Assembly: GCF_004923295.1 (NCBI RefSeq)
Contig: NZ_CP039637.1
Location: forward strand, 744,001 to 808,000
Origin: Azospirillum sp. TSH100
GTDB lineage: Bacteria; Pseudomonadota; Alphaproteobacteria; Azospirillales; Azospirillaceae
Direction of reading: 5' to 3'
DNA length: 64,000 nucleotides
This document shows positions 26,070 through 34,610 of the stretch, piece after piece (position 1 is the first letter of the stretch; every line of letters begins with the position of its first letter). The notes below the pieces were generated by a model. That model saw only the letters and a program-made list of their open reading frames with translations, was not told where the DNA came from and did no database searches. The position numbers and the translations under genes are program-made.

Positions 26070-27347
26070 ATGAGCGCCATCACCGAAATCCGCGCCCGCG
26101 AAATCCTCGACAGCCGCGGCAATCCGACCGTCGAAGTCGACGTCACCCTTGAGACCGGCGCCTTCGGCCGTGCCGCGGTGCCGTCGGGCGCCTCCACCGG
26201 CGCCCACGAGGCGGTCGAACTGCGCGACGGCGACAAGTCCCGCTTCGGCGGCAAGGGCGTGCTGAAGGCCGTGCAGTCGGTCAATGGCGAACTGGCCAAG
26301 GCCCTGACCGGCATGGATGCCGCCGACCAGCGCGTGCTCGACATGACCATGATCGAGATCGACGGCACCGAGAATAAGGGCCGGCTGGGCGCCAACGCCA
26401 TCCTGGGCGTGTCGCTGGCCGTCGCCCGCGCCGCCGCCGAGGATGCCGGCCTGCCGCTCTACCGCTATGTCGGCGGCGCCTTCGCCTCGCTGCTGCCGGT
26501 GCCGATGATGAACATCATCAACGGCGGCGCCCATGCCGACAACCCGATCGACATCCAGGAATTCATGATCATGCCGGTGGGTGCGGAGACCGGCGCCGAC
26601 GCCATCCGCATGGGCTCGGAGATCTTCCAGTCGCTGAAGAAGAAGCTGAAGGACGCCGGCCACAACACCAATGTCGGCGACGAGGGCGGCTTCGCCCCCA
26701 ACATCGGTTCGACCGACGAGGCGCTCGGCTTCGTCATGAAGGCGATCGAGGCCGCCGGCTACAAGCCGGGCGACGACGTCATGCTGGCGCTGGATGCCGC
26801 CTCCACCGAGTTCTTCAAGAACGGCAAGTATGAGCTGGCCGGCGAAGGCAAGTCGCTGTCGCCCGAGCAGATGGTCGCCTATTGGGCCGATCTGGCCGGC
26901 CGCTACCCGATCATCTCGATTGAGGACGGCATGGCCGAGGACGATTGGGAGGGCTGGAAGGCGCTGACCGACGCCATCGGCAACAAGGTGCAGCTGGTCG
27001 GCGACGACCTGTTCGTCACCAACCCCAAGCGTCTGGCCCAGGGCATCAGGCAGGGTGTGGCGAACTCGATCCTGGTGAAGGTCAACCAGATCGGCACGCT
27101 GTCGGAAACGCTGGAGGCGGTCGACATGGCGCACAAGGCCGGCTACACCGCCGTCCTGTCGCACCGCTCGGGCGAGACCGAGGACAGCACCATCGCCGAT
27201 CTGGCGGTCGCCACCAACTGCGGCCAGATCAAGACCGGCTCGCTGAGCCGTTCGGACCGCCTCGCCAAATACAACCAGCTGATCCGCATCGAGGAACAGC
27301 TCGGCGTCGCCGCCCGCTTCGCCGGTCGCGGCATCCTGAAGGCCTGA
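26070..27347 (+). CDS. eno: Enolase (phosphopyruvate hydratase)
   Basis: 425 residues, standard length. Diagnostic segments: AREILDSRGNPTVEVDV, GASTGAHEAVELRD, the metal/lysine region LLVKVNQIGTL-type (here ILVKVNQIGTLSETLEA) and the signature SHRSGETEDSTIADLAV. It interconverts 2-phosphoglycerate and phosphoenolpyruvate in the cytoplasm. Single gene flanked by gaps; a complex palindromic region follows it. Confidence 0.98.
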   Translation: MSAITEIRAREILDSRGNPTVEVDVTLETGAFGRAAVPSGASTGAHEAVELRDGDKSRFGGKGVLKAVQSVNGELAKALTGMDAADQRVLDMTMIEIDGTENKGRLGANAILGVSLAVARAAAEDAGLPLYRYVGGAFASLLPVPMMNIINGGAHADNPIDIQEFMIMPVGAETGADAIRMGSEIFQSLKKKLKDAGHNTNVGDEGGFAPNIGSTDEALGFVMKAIEAAGYKPGDDVMLALDAASTEFFKNGKYELAGEGKSLSPEQMVAYWADLAGRYPIISIEDGMAEDDWEGWKALTDAIGNKVQLVGDDLFVTNPKRLAQGIRQGVANSILVKVNQIGTLSETLEAVDMAHKAGYTAVLSHRSGETEDSTIADLAVATNCGQIKTGSLSRSDRLAKYNQLIRIEEQLGVAARFAGRGILKA

Positions 27348-27807
27348 GGTCCACGAGCTCCTGAAGTCCCCTGCCCGGCGATCCCCCCGCCCGCCCTCTC
27401 CCGCCCCCGGAGAGGCGACAACGGCGGCAGGGAGCGCACCTGAAGGGACTTCAAGGACGGGCGGCGGGCGCCCTTATCGCTGAGACGTCCCGCCGTTGTG
27501 CCCCCTCCTCCCGTCTCTCCCCGGGAGGAGGGGGAAGCCCCGCCGGACCATTTCCGCAGAATTCGGCCACCGGCCACCTGCGGCATAGTGTCAAGGCCCG
27601 GGCTTTCCGACGGATCTATGTTGCGATGCACAGTTAATATATTAATATATCGATGGTTCCCGGCGCGGCGCAGAACGCTGGCGCAAAACGGGCGACGACT
27701 GGGGATTAAACAGTGGACGGCCATGCTTTCCGTCCCGTCCCGCCGCCGCCCCCTCGGACCGTAGAAACGGGCCGCTTGCTCGACCCGGTCAACCGGAGTG
27801 TTCAAAA
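27348..27807. other. 460-nt gap after eno, mostly palindromic C/T-rich repeats
   Basis: TGAAGTCCC (27362-27370) and GGGACTTCA (27445-27453) form a long-range inverted repeat enclosing a CCCTCTCCC/GGAGAGG-rich core. A second, perfect hairpin lies at 27501-27534. Beyond 27620 the sequence becomes locally AT-rich (a TTAATATATTAATATAT stretch near 27632-27648), the only good promoter-like tract before the MaoC-transacylase gene. No coding sequence is supported here. Confidence 0.6.
27501..27534. repeat. 12-bp perfect hairpin between eno and the MaoC fusion gene
   Basis: CCCCCTCCTCCC (27501-27512), 10-nt loop, GGGAGGAGGGGG (27523-27534). No T-run follows, so it is either a transcript-stabilising stem or a member of the dispersed C/T-rich palindrome family also seen at 6826 and 30490. 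Confidence 0.6.
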
Positions 27808-29250
27808 ATGCGTGCCAGTGGTGAAGCTTCCGGCAACGGCGCCTGTGCCGTGGTCGAGAATGTGACCTTCGACGAAATCCAGATCGGCCAGTCGGCCAGC
27901 CTTTCCCGTCAGCTCACCCTGATGGATGTGGAGCTGTTCGCCACCGTGTCGGGCAACATCAACCCGGCCCATCTCGACCCGAAATTCGCCGCCGACAGCC
28001 GGTTCCAGAAGGTGATCGGCCCCGGCATGTGGACCGGCTCGCTGATCTCCGGCGTGCTCGGCACCTATCTGCCGGGCGCCGGGTCGCTCTATGCCGGCCA
28101 GAGCCTGCAGTTCCGCCGCCCGGTCGGGCTGGGCGACATCGTCACCGCCACCGTCACCGTGATCGAGAAGCGGCCTGCCAAGAACGTCGTCGTCTTCGAC
28201 TGCGTCTGCACCAACCAGGACGGCGAAGTCGTCGTGCTCGGCACCGCCGAGGTGATCGCCCCGACCCAGAAGGTCGTCCGTCCGGCACATGAGCTGCCGC
28301 AGATCCAGATGATCCGCCACGACAAGCACGACGCCCTGCTCGCCAAGTGCGACGAGCTTCCGCCGGTGGTCACCGCCGTCGCCTATCCCTGCGATGCCAG
28401 CTCCCTCCAGGGCGCCGTTGAGGCTGCCGAGGCCGGGCTGATCGAGCCGATCCTGGTCGGGCCGGAAGCGCTGATCCGCAAGGTCGCCGCGGCCGGCGGG
28501 CTCGATATCGCCCGCTACCGCATCGTCGATGCCGCCCACAGCCGCGCCGCCGCCGCCACCGCCGTGGCGCTGGCCCGCACCAGCGAGGCCGAGGCGGTGA
28601 TGAAGGGCAGCCTGCACACCGACGAGCTGATGGGCGAGGTGGTGAAGAAGGAAACCGGCCTGCGCACCGCCAGCCGGATCAGCCACGTCTTCCTGATGAA
28701 TGTGCCGACCTATTCCAAGACGCTGCTGATCACCGACGCGGCGATCAACATCTACCCGACACTGGAAGACAAGGTCCACATCGTCCAGAACGCCATCGGC
28801 CTCGCCAAGATCCTGGGCGTCGCCACCCCGCGCGTCGCCATCCTGTCGGCGGTCGAGACGATCAATCCGAAGATCAACACCACGCTGGAAGCCGCAGCAC
28901 TCTGCAAGATGGCCGACCGCGGCCAGATCACCGGCGGCATCCTGGACGGCCCGCTGGCCTTCGACAACGCCATCTCCGCCGAAGCCGCCCGCACCAAAGG
29001 CATCGCCTCCCCGGTCGCCGGCCAGCCGGACATCCTGCTCGCCCCCGATCTGGAGGCCGGCAACATGCTGGTCAAGCAGCTGTCCTTCCTGGCCAACGCC
29101 GACCTCGCCGGCATCGTGCTGGGCGCCAAGGTGCCGGTCATCCTCACCAGCCGCGCCGACAATGTGCGGGCACGGCTCGCTTCCTGCGCCGTCGCCTCGC
29201 TGGTCGCCGCCGCTCAACGCCAGCCGAAGCTCGCGCTGGCCGCCGAATAG
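27808..29250 (+). CDS. Bifunctional MaoC-like (R)-hydratase / phosphate acyltransferase
   Basis: 480 residues. Residues about 15-155 are a MaoC hot-dog domain (GQSASLSRQLTLMDVELFATVSGNINPAHLD, and GPGMWTGSLISGVLG). Residues about 165-475 are a phosphate acetyl/butyryltransferase domain with VMKGSLHTDELMGEVV, TDAAINIYPTLEDKV and SRADNVRARLAS. This fusion is a known family annotated as bifunctional enoyl-CoA hydratase/phosphate acetyltransferase. It would convert acyl-CoA plus phosphate to acyl phosphate. Paired with the kinase 12 nt downstream it gives ATP from acetyl-, propionyl- or butyryl-CoA; chain length is undecided. Confidence 0.93.
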   Translation: MRASGEASGNGACAVVENVTFDEIQIGQSASLSRQLTLMDVELFATVSGNINPAHLDPKFAADSRFQKVIGPGMWTGSLISGVLGTYLPGAGSLYAGQSLQFRRPVGLGDIVTATVTVIEKRPAKNVVVFDCVCTNQDGEVVVLGTAEVIAPTQKVVRPAHELPQIQMIRHDKHDALLAKCDELPPVVTAVAYPCDASSLQGAVEAAEAGLIEPILVGPEALIRKVAAAGGLDIARYRIVDAAHSRAAAATAVALARTSEAEAVMKGSLHTDELMGEVVKKETGLRTASRISHVFLMNVPTYSKTLLITDAAINIYPTLEDKVHIVQNAIGLAKILGVATPRVAILSAVETINPKINTTLEAAALCKMADRGQITGGILDGPLAFDNAISAEAARTKGIASPVAGQPDILLAPDLEAGNMLVKQLSFLANADLAGIVLGAKVPVILTSRADNVRARLASCAVASLVAAAQRQPKLALAAE

Positions 29251-29262
29251 GACGTTTTCGTC

Positions 29263-30489
29263 ATGGTCGCACTGTCAAACTCCAGCGAGGACGCCTGCCT
29301 CGTCATCAATGCAGGGTCCTCCAGCCTGAAATTCTGCGTTTTCCAGGGCGGCAGCGCCGCAGAGATCGCCCCGGTCGTCACCGGCCAGATCTCCGGCATC
29401 GGCACCGCCCCCCGTTTCGAGGCGAAGGATGCCGGCCGCAACAAGATCGCCGACCACAGCTGGGCCGCCGGTGAGAATCCGGGCCGTCCGGAGCTGCTCC
29501 ACCATCTGCTCGACTGGATCGGCGGCACGCTGAAGGGCGCCACGCTGGTGGCCGCCGGCCATCGCGTCGTCCATGGCGGCACCCGCTTCTCCGCCCCCGT
29601 CCGCGTGACACCGGCAGTGCTCGACCAGCTGGAGGAGCTGATCCCGCTCGCCCCCCTGCATGAGCCGCACAACATCGCCGCCATGCGGGCGCTGGCCCAG
29701 GTCTACCCGTCGCTGCCGCAGGTCGCCTGCTTCGACACCGCCTTCCACCAGACCCAGCCCTGGCAGTCGCAGACCTTCGCCATCCCGCGCGAGCTGACGG
29801 CGGAAGGCATCCGCCGCTACGGCTTCCACGGCCTGAGTTACGAATATATCGCCCACCGCCTGCCCCAGGTCGCCCCGGAGCTGGCCGATGCCCATGTGGT
29901 GGTCTGCCATCTCGGCAGCGGCGCCAGCCTGTGCGCCATGCGCGGCGGGCACAGCGTCGACACCACCATGGGCTTCACCGCGCTGGACGGCGTGCCGATG
30001 GGCACCCGGCCGGGCGCCATCGATCCCGGCGTGCTGATCTACCTGATGCGCGAGAAGGGCTACGGCGCCGACGAGCTGGAAAAGCTGCTCTACCACAAGT
30101 CGGGCATGCTGGGTGTCTCGGGCCTCTCCAACGACATGCGCGACCTTGAGAACTCCGACCTTCCCGCAGCGGCCGAGGCGGTGGAGCTGTTCTGCCACAA
30201 CGTCGCCAAGCAGGTGGCGGCGCTGGCGGGCTCGATGGGCGGGCTCGACGCCGTGGTCTTCACCGCGGGCGTGGGTGAGAACTCCACCCTGGTGCGGGCG
30301 CGGGTGGCGGAGAAGCTGGCCTGGCTCGGCGTCGCCATCGACCCGGCGGCCAACCGGGCGAAGGCGACCCGCATCTCCGCCCAGGAGAGCCGCGTGCCGG
30401 TCTTCATCATCCCGACCGACGAGGAACGGATGATCGCCCGCCACACGCTGGGTGTGATTGCAGCAGAGCAATTGAGCAAGGCTGCCTGA
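29263..30489 (+). CDS. ackA: Acetate/propionate/butyrate kinase
   Basis: 408 residues of the acetokinase family: VINAGSSSLKF (phosphate-binding), CFDTAFHQTQP, RYGFHGLSYEYI and MGTRPGAIDPG. It transfers phosphate between acyl phosphate and ADP. It lies 12 nt after the phosphoacyltransferase gene and must act with it; the residues visible fit acetate kinase length, though short-chain homologues cannot be excluded. A GC hairpin follows. Confidence 0.94.
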   Translation: MVALSNSSEDACLVINAGSSSLKFCVFQGGSAAEIAPVVTGQISGIGTAPRFEAKDAGRNKIADHSWAAGENPGRPELLHHLLDWIGGTLKGATLVAAGHRVVHGGTRFSAPVRVTPAVLDQLEELIPLAPLHEPHNIAAMRALAQVYPSLPQVACFDTAFHQTQPWQSQTFAIPRELTAEGIRRYGFHGLSYEYIAHRLPQVAPELADAHVVVCHLGSGASLCAMRGGHSVDTTMGFTALDGVPMGTRPGAIDPGVLIYLMREKGYGADELEKLLYHKSGMLGVSGLSNDMRDLENSDLPAAAEAVELFCHNVAKQVAALAGSMGGLDAVVFTAGVGENSTLVRARVAEKLAWLGVAIDPAANRAKATRISAQESRVPVFIIPTDEERMIARHTLGVIAAEQLSKAA

Positions 30490-30522
30490 GGTCTCCCTCT
30501 CCCGTCCCGGGGGAGGGAGACC
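30490..30522 (+). terminator. Hairpin after ackA
   Basis: GGTCTCCCTCTCCC (30490-30503) pairs with GGGGGAGGGAGACC (30509-30522) with a single mismatch and a 5-nt loop, beginning at the ackA stop codon. It has no long T-run. It probably limits read-through or protects the message end; it shares the C/T-rich palindrome style of the hairpins at 6826 and 27501. Confidence 0.55.
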
Positions 30523-30544
30523 TCCCCGGGAAGCGAAAGACATC

Positions 30545-31495
30545 ATGGAACAGGTCCCTACAAGCCCCACCGCCAAACCACCGGAAAATGTCCGGCTCGG
30601 TATCCTGTCGATGCTGCTGGCGATGGCGCTGATGACCATCATGAATGCGCTGGCCAAGATCCTGGCGGAAACCTACCCACTGGGCGAGGTCACCTTCTTC
30701 CGCAACCTGTTCGCCCTGCTGCCGGCGGTCGCCATGGTCGCGGCGGCGGGCGGGCGGAGCTGTCTGCGCACCGACCATTGGCAGGGGCATCTGTGGCGGG
30801 CCATCGTCGGGCTGGCGTCGATGGTGCTGCTGTTCTGGGCCTATCACCTGATGCCGCTGGCCAATGCCGTGGCGATCTCCTATTCGGCTCCGCTGTTCCT
30901 GACCGCCCTGTCGGTGCCGCTGCTGGGGGAGAAGGTCGGCGCCTTCCGTTGGGGAGCGGTGGCGGTCGGCTTCGCCGGCGTACTGATCATGGTCCAGCCC
31001 GGCGCCGACATGATCGACCGCGGTTCCCTGGTGGCGCTGACCGCCGCCATCTGCTACGCGCTGGCGATGATCGCCATGCGCCAGCTGGGCCGCACGGAAA
31101 AGCCGGTGACGACGGTCCTCTACTTCACCGTGATTTCCACCCTGCTCAGCGCGCTGGCCCTACCGTTCGACTGGACGACGCCGGACGGCCATGCGCTGTT
31201 CCTGATGGCGGCAATGGGGATCGCCGGCGGCGGGGCGCAGTATTTCAGCACGCGGGCCTATTCGCTGGCCCGGGCGGTGGTGGTCGGCCCCTTCAGCTAT
31301 GCCAGCCTGATCTATGCGACGATCCTCGGCTGGCTGGTCTGGGGCGACGTGCCGGCCCCCCATGTGATCGTCGGCGCCACCGTGCTGATCGGCAGCGGGC
31401 TGCTGATCCTCTACCGCGAAACCCGCCGCGCCGCCGGTCCCCCGCCGGAGCGTTGCGCGACATCATCGGGCGCCGGGCCGATCCGGACCGCCTGA
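30545..31495 (+). CDS. EamA/DMT-family transporter
   Basis: 316 residues with ten helices in two EamA repeats, e.g. LGILSMLLAMALMTIMNALAKIL at the start and MLLFWAYHLMPLANAVAISYSAPLF. It probably exports a small metabolite across the inner membrane. It follows ackA after a hairpin and precedes the PGK-like gene; no substrate clue is visible. Confidence 0.9.
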   Translation: MEQVPTSPTAKPPENVRLGILSMLLAMALMTIMNALAKILAETYPLGEVTFFRNLFALLPAVAMVAAAGGRSCLRTDHWQGHLWRAIVGLASMVLLFWAYHLMPLANAVAISYSAPLFLTALSVPLLGEKVGAFRWGAVAVGFAGVLIMVQPGADMIDRGSLVALTAAICYALAMIAMRQLGRTEKPVTTVLYFTVISTLLSALALPFDWTTPDGHALFLMAAMGIAGGGAQYFSTRAYSLARAVVVGPFSYASLIYATILGWLVWGDVPAPHVIVGATVLIGSGLLILYRETRRAAGPPPERCATSSGAGPIRTA

Positions 31496-31545
31496 ACGGT
31501 AAGACGACAAACGACAAAATTGGTTCCAAGAAAAGGACAGGCATC

Positions 31546-32304
31546 ATGCTTACGACCGATGTCCGAGGCAATTCGGCCCCCCGACTGACCGGCCGGCTGC
31601 ATCTGATCACGGGTGGTCGTGATGCGGACGGGCCGGCGCGGCCAACCCTGTTCACCCCCGCCCGCAAGGCGGGACGGTCCGACCACGCGGTCTGCGCCGT
31701 CGTCGGCGGCGCGAAGCTGTCCACCAAGCTGGATCTGCTGATCCGGCTGGTGACGCGGGTCGATGTGCTGGCGCTGGGCGGCGGCATCGCCAACACCGTC
31801 CTGGCGGCGACCGGCACCGACATGGGCGCCTCGCTGTGCGATTACGACCTGCTCGACGAAGCCCGCAGGCTGCTGGACCGGGCGAAGGCCTGCGGCTGCG
31901 AGCTGCTGCTGCCGGTCGATGCCGTCGTGGCGACCGAGGCGCGGAATGGGGCGGAGGATCGCGTCGTTCCCTGTTCCGCCATCGGGCCGGAGGACATGGT
32001 TCTCGACATCGGGCCGGCGACGGCGGCACGGCTGACCGCCTGCGTCGAGGCGGCGAGGACGGTGGTATGGACGGGACCGCTCGGCGTCTATGAGATCGCC
32101 CCCTTCGACGGGGGCACCAACGCGCTGGCCTGGTTCATCGCCCGGCGCACCCGCGACGCAGGGCTGCAGTCGGTGGCGGCCGGCGTGGACACCATCGCCG
32201 CCCTGGCGGCAGCCGGCGTGGACGACCGCTTCAGCGAGCTGACCAGCCGCGACGCCCTGCCGGCATGGCTGGATGCGATGTCGCCGCGCGCCGTTCCGGC
32301 GTGA
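31546..32304 (+). CDS. Phosphoglycerate-kinase-like protein, C-terminal domain only
   Basis: 252 residues from the ATG at 31546. It aligns with the nucleotide-binding C-domain of phosphoglycerate kinase: AVVGGAKLSTKLDLL (51-65), LGGGIANT (77-84), IGPAT (155-159), VWTGPLGVYE (174-183) and FDGGTNALA (187-195). The substrate-binding N-domain (about 170 residues with the basic patch and RxDLNVP-type motif) is absent, and no remnant is seen in the upstream gap. The C-terminal glycine-rich GGGDT loop reads AAGVDT (211-216). Normal 3-phosphoglycerate kinase activity is therefore unlikely. It lies before gap, the usual neighbour of pgk, so it may be a decayed or repurposed copy. Confidence 0.75.
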   Translation: MLTTDVRGNSAPRLTGRLHLITGGRDADGPARPTLFTPARKAGRSDHAVCAVVGGAKLSTKLDLLIRLVTRVDVLALGGGIANTVLAATGTDMGASLCDYDLLDEARRLLDRAKACGCELLLPVDAVVATEARNGAEDRVVPCSAIGPEDMVLDIGPATAARLTACVEAARTVVWTGPLGVYEIAPFDGGTNALAWFIARRTRDAGLQSVAAGVDTIAALAAAGVDDRFSELTSRDALPAWLDAMSPRAVPA

Positions 32305-32336
32305 GTGCAAAGCCACTCCCTTGAACTGCAATTCCT

Positions 32337-32355
32337 GCGGGCTGAAGCCCGCTTT
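32337..32355 (+). terminator. Rho-independent-like terminator after the PGK-like gene
   Basis: GCGGGC-TGAA-GCCCGC followed by TTT, in the gap before gap. A compact 6-bp GC stem with a tetraloop and a short T-run separates the two transcription units. Confidence 0.6.
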
Positions 32356-32420
32356 CCCCGGTTAAATCAGGTCTCCACCCCAATCGGCACGAGACCGCAA
32401 CCGAACGACTGGAGCACATC

Positions 32421-33443
32421 ATGGCTGTACAGGTAGCGATCAACGGTTTTGGCCGCATCGGCCGTCTGGTTCTGCGCGCCATCTACGAGAGCGGCCGCAA
32501 GGACGTGGAGGTCGTGGCGATCAACGACCTCGCCGATCTGAAGGCCAACGCGCACCTTCTGAAGTACGACAGCGTCCACGGCCGCTTCCCCGGCACCATC
32601 GAGACCGGCGCCGATGAAAACGGAAATGGCGTGCTGATCGTCAACGGCCACTCGATCAAGGTCGTCCAGGAGCGTGACCCGGCCAAGCTGCCGTGGAAGG
32701 ATCTCGGCGTCGAGATCGCCATGGAATGCTCGGGCATCTTCACCAAGCGCGCCGACGCCGCCAAGCATCTGGAAGCCGGTGCGCAGAAGGTGCTGATCTC
32801 GGCCCCGGCCACCGACGAGGACATCACCGTCGTCTATGGCGTCAACCACGACAAGCTGACCGCCGAGCACAAGATCGTCTCCAACGCGTCGTGCACCACC
32901 AACTGCCTGGCCCCGGTCGCGCATGTCCTCCACAATCTGGTGGGCATCGAGAAGGGCTTCATGACCACGATCCACTCCTACACGGGTGACCAGCGGATCG
33001 TCGACACCAACCACAAGGACCTGCACCGCGCCCGCGCGGCGGCCCTGAACATGATCCCGACCTCGACCGGCGCGGCCAAGGCCGTCGGCAAGGTCCTGCC
33101 GGATCTGAAGGGCAAGCTGGACGGCACCGCCATGCGCGTCCCGACCCCGAACGTGTCGGTCGTCGACTTCAAGTTCACCGCCAAGCGCGCCACCTCGGTC
33201 GAGGAGATCACCAAGGCGATCTCCGATGCCGCCAACGGCCCGCTGAAGGGCGTGCTGGGCGCCTACACCGAGGATCTGGTTTCGACCGACTTCAATCATG
33301 ATCCGCACAGCTCGACCTTCGCGCTGAAGGAGACCAAGGTCATCGACGGCAACTTCGTCCGCATCATGGCGTGGTACGATAACGAGTGGGGCTTCTCCAA
33401 CCGGATGGCCGACACCGCCGTCGCGATGGCGAACGCCAAATAA
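32421..33443 (+). CDS. gap: Type I glyceraldehyde-3-phosphate dehydrogenase
   Basis: 340 residues with the NAD-binding start VAINGFGRIGRLVLRAI and catalytic cysteine C158 in SNASCTTNCLAPV, then SYTGDQ, NMIPTSTGAAKAVGKVLP and the C-terminal WYDNEWGFSNRM. It oxidises glyceraldehyde-3-phosphate to 1,3-bisphosphoglycerate in glycolysis, or the reverse in gluconeogenesis. Length and motifs are canonical. Confidence 0.98.
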   Translation: MAVQVAINGFGRIGRLVLRAIYESGRKDVEVVAINDLADLKANAHLLKYDSVHGRFPGTIETGADENGNGVLIVNGHSIKVVQERDPAKLPWKDLGVEIAMECSGIFTKRADAAKHLEAGAQKVLISAPATDEDITVVYGVNHDKLTAEHKIVSNASCTTNCLAPVAHVLHNLVGIEKGFMTTIHSYTGDQRIVDTNHKDLHRARAAALNMIPTSTGAAKAVGKVLPDLKGKLDGTAMRVPTPNVSVVDFKFTAKRATSVEEITKAISDAANGPLKGVLGAYTEDLVSTDFNHDPHSSTFALKETKVIDGNFVRIMAWYDNEWGFSNRMADTAVAMANAK

Positions 33444-33477
33444 GACCAGCCCGACCCAGACCAGAAGGAGCCGGACG

Positions 33478-33723
33478 ATGAGCAAGACGATCATGTGGGC
33501 CGAAACCGATGCGAAAGGCTTCGAGTCCGAGTGCCTGTTCAACGAGGACAGCCGCCATTACGAAGTGATGGTCTGCGCATCCGGCCGCCGGCTCTGCCGG
33601 TCGGAGTCCTTTCCGGCCCAGTCCGACCCCATGCAGGGGATGAGCGACGAGGACCGGCAGCGGGCGGTGCACTGCGCCGAACGGCTGGTGACGGAGATCG
33701 AACACGATCTGGGCGACCGCTGA
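33478..33723 (+). CDS. Small conserved-looking protein of unknown function
   Basis: 81 residues, acidic, soluble, with a good ribosome-binding site (AAGGAG 7-8 nt before the ATG). It has two cysteines near its centre and a charged C-terminal helix (MSDEDRQRAVHCAERLVTEIEHDL). It lies 34 nt after gap and is followed by a terminator hairpin, so it is probably co-transcribed with gap. No family was recognised. Confidence 0.65.
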   Translation: MSKTIMWAETDAKGFESECLFNEDSRHYEVMVCASGRRLCRSESFPAQSDPMQGMSDEDRQRAVHCAERLVTEIEHDLGDR

Positions 33724-33758
33724 GGGGCCGCGGGCTTACGTGCGCCCGCACATATCGA

Positions 33759-33788
33759 GCGGAGGTTGACGGGTGCGTCGACCTCCGC
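33759..33788. terminator. Bidirectional terminator between the gap unit and fic
   Basis: GCGGAGGTTGAC (33759-33770) pairs with GTCGACCTCCGC (33777-33788) with one mismatch and a 6-nt loop; a T-rich stretch follows on the plus strand. It lies between two convergent genes and can serve both. Confidence 0.65.
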
Positions 33789-33800
33789 CGTTATGTTTTC

Positions 33801-34610
33801 TCAAACCCGCGCTCCCGGCAAGCAGATGCAGGGAGCCTGTCCGCAGTCGTCGCACGGCCGGGCATCGCCGGGACTGGCGGACGGAGCGATCCCGTAGCCG
33901 CGGCGCGCCTCGTAGTCCCTATACCGCCCGGCTACATCCTCGTCGCTGAAGTCGCCCTCCACCACATCGGAAACGCGCCCTTTGTTTCCGTCGAGGCCGT
34001 CGATGGCGGTGATGGTCTCGAACCAGCGCGCGCGTGGCACCTCCGGCGCGATGAAGCGTGACAGGTAGCGGTCGAGGACATGGTCGTTGGGACTGGCGAT
34101 CTCGTGGCTCAGAGCGGCGAGATAATCGGGTTTCGTCGTCTTGCTCCAGTCCACGGAAAATCCGGCCCGATGGCACAATTCCGAATGGACGATCAGCATG
34201 GTCCGTCCGTTTCCGTCGAGGAATGGATGACCATAAGCGAAAAGCCCCATCACCTCGCCGAGTGACTGCCGCATGGAACCGGATTGGCCGATCCGCAGCC
34301 CCTGACAGACGGCGAGAACGGCGTCTCTGGGATGGCTGAACATCACGGATGCCTTGCTCACCGCGATGGTAGGCGCAATGTCCGCCCTGTCCTTGCCAGC
34401 CCATGGATAGAAATCGAAAAAAAGTATCTGGTGGACTTTCAGGAAATCACCATACTCGATGTTTTCGACATTTGAGATAAAGTCAACCGCATCGATCAGA
34501 TTGGCGCGAAAGACCTCATGCTCGATCCGCTTGATGATGCGCGAATCTTTGAGTCCTTGGGTATTTCTCAGATACCCAGCACTCTCAAAGTCGCCGAAGG
34601 GATCGAACAC
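33801..34610 (-). CDS. Fic-family protein (probable AMP-transferase)
   Basis: 269 residues from a GTG start at 34610. The Fic core motif HPFLDGNGRT is at 128-137, intact in the catalytic His and the phosphate-binding G-N-G-R. The start FDPFGDFESAGYLRN is shared with a group of stand-alone Fic proteins. Fic enzymes transfer AMP (or other phosphate groups) to hydroxyls on target proteins. A segment SDVVEG at 214-219 fits the [S/T]xxxE[G/N] inhibitory motif, placed C-terminal as in self-inhibited class III Fic proteins. The tail DDCGQAPCICLPG has three closely spaced cysteines. It overlaps the upstream small gene by 26 nt. Confidence 0.88.
   Translation of the reverse strand: MFDPFGDFESAGYLRNTQGLKDSRIIKRIEHEVFRANLIDAVDFISNVENIEYGDFLKVHQILFFDFYPWAGKDRADIAPTIAVSKASVMFSHPRDAVLAVCQGLRIGQSGSMRQSLGEVMGLFAYGHPFLDGNGRTMLIVHSELCHRAGFSVDWSKTTKPDYLAALSHEIASPNDHVLDRYLSRFIAPEVPRARWFETITAIDGLDGNKGRVSDVVEGDFSDEDVAGRYRDYEARRGYGIAPSASPGDARPCDDCGQAPCICLPGARV

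Noticed and set aside
27362..27453. CRISPR-like or phage-attachment repeat after eno
   Set aside because: It is a single inverted repeat around a C/T-rich core, without regular spacers, Cas genes or integrase nearby.
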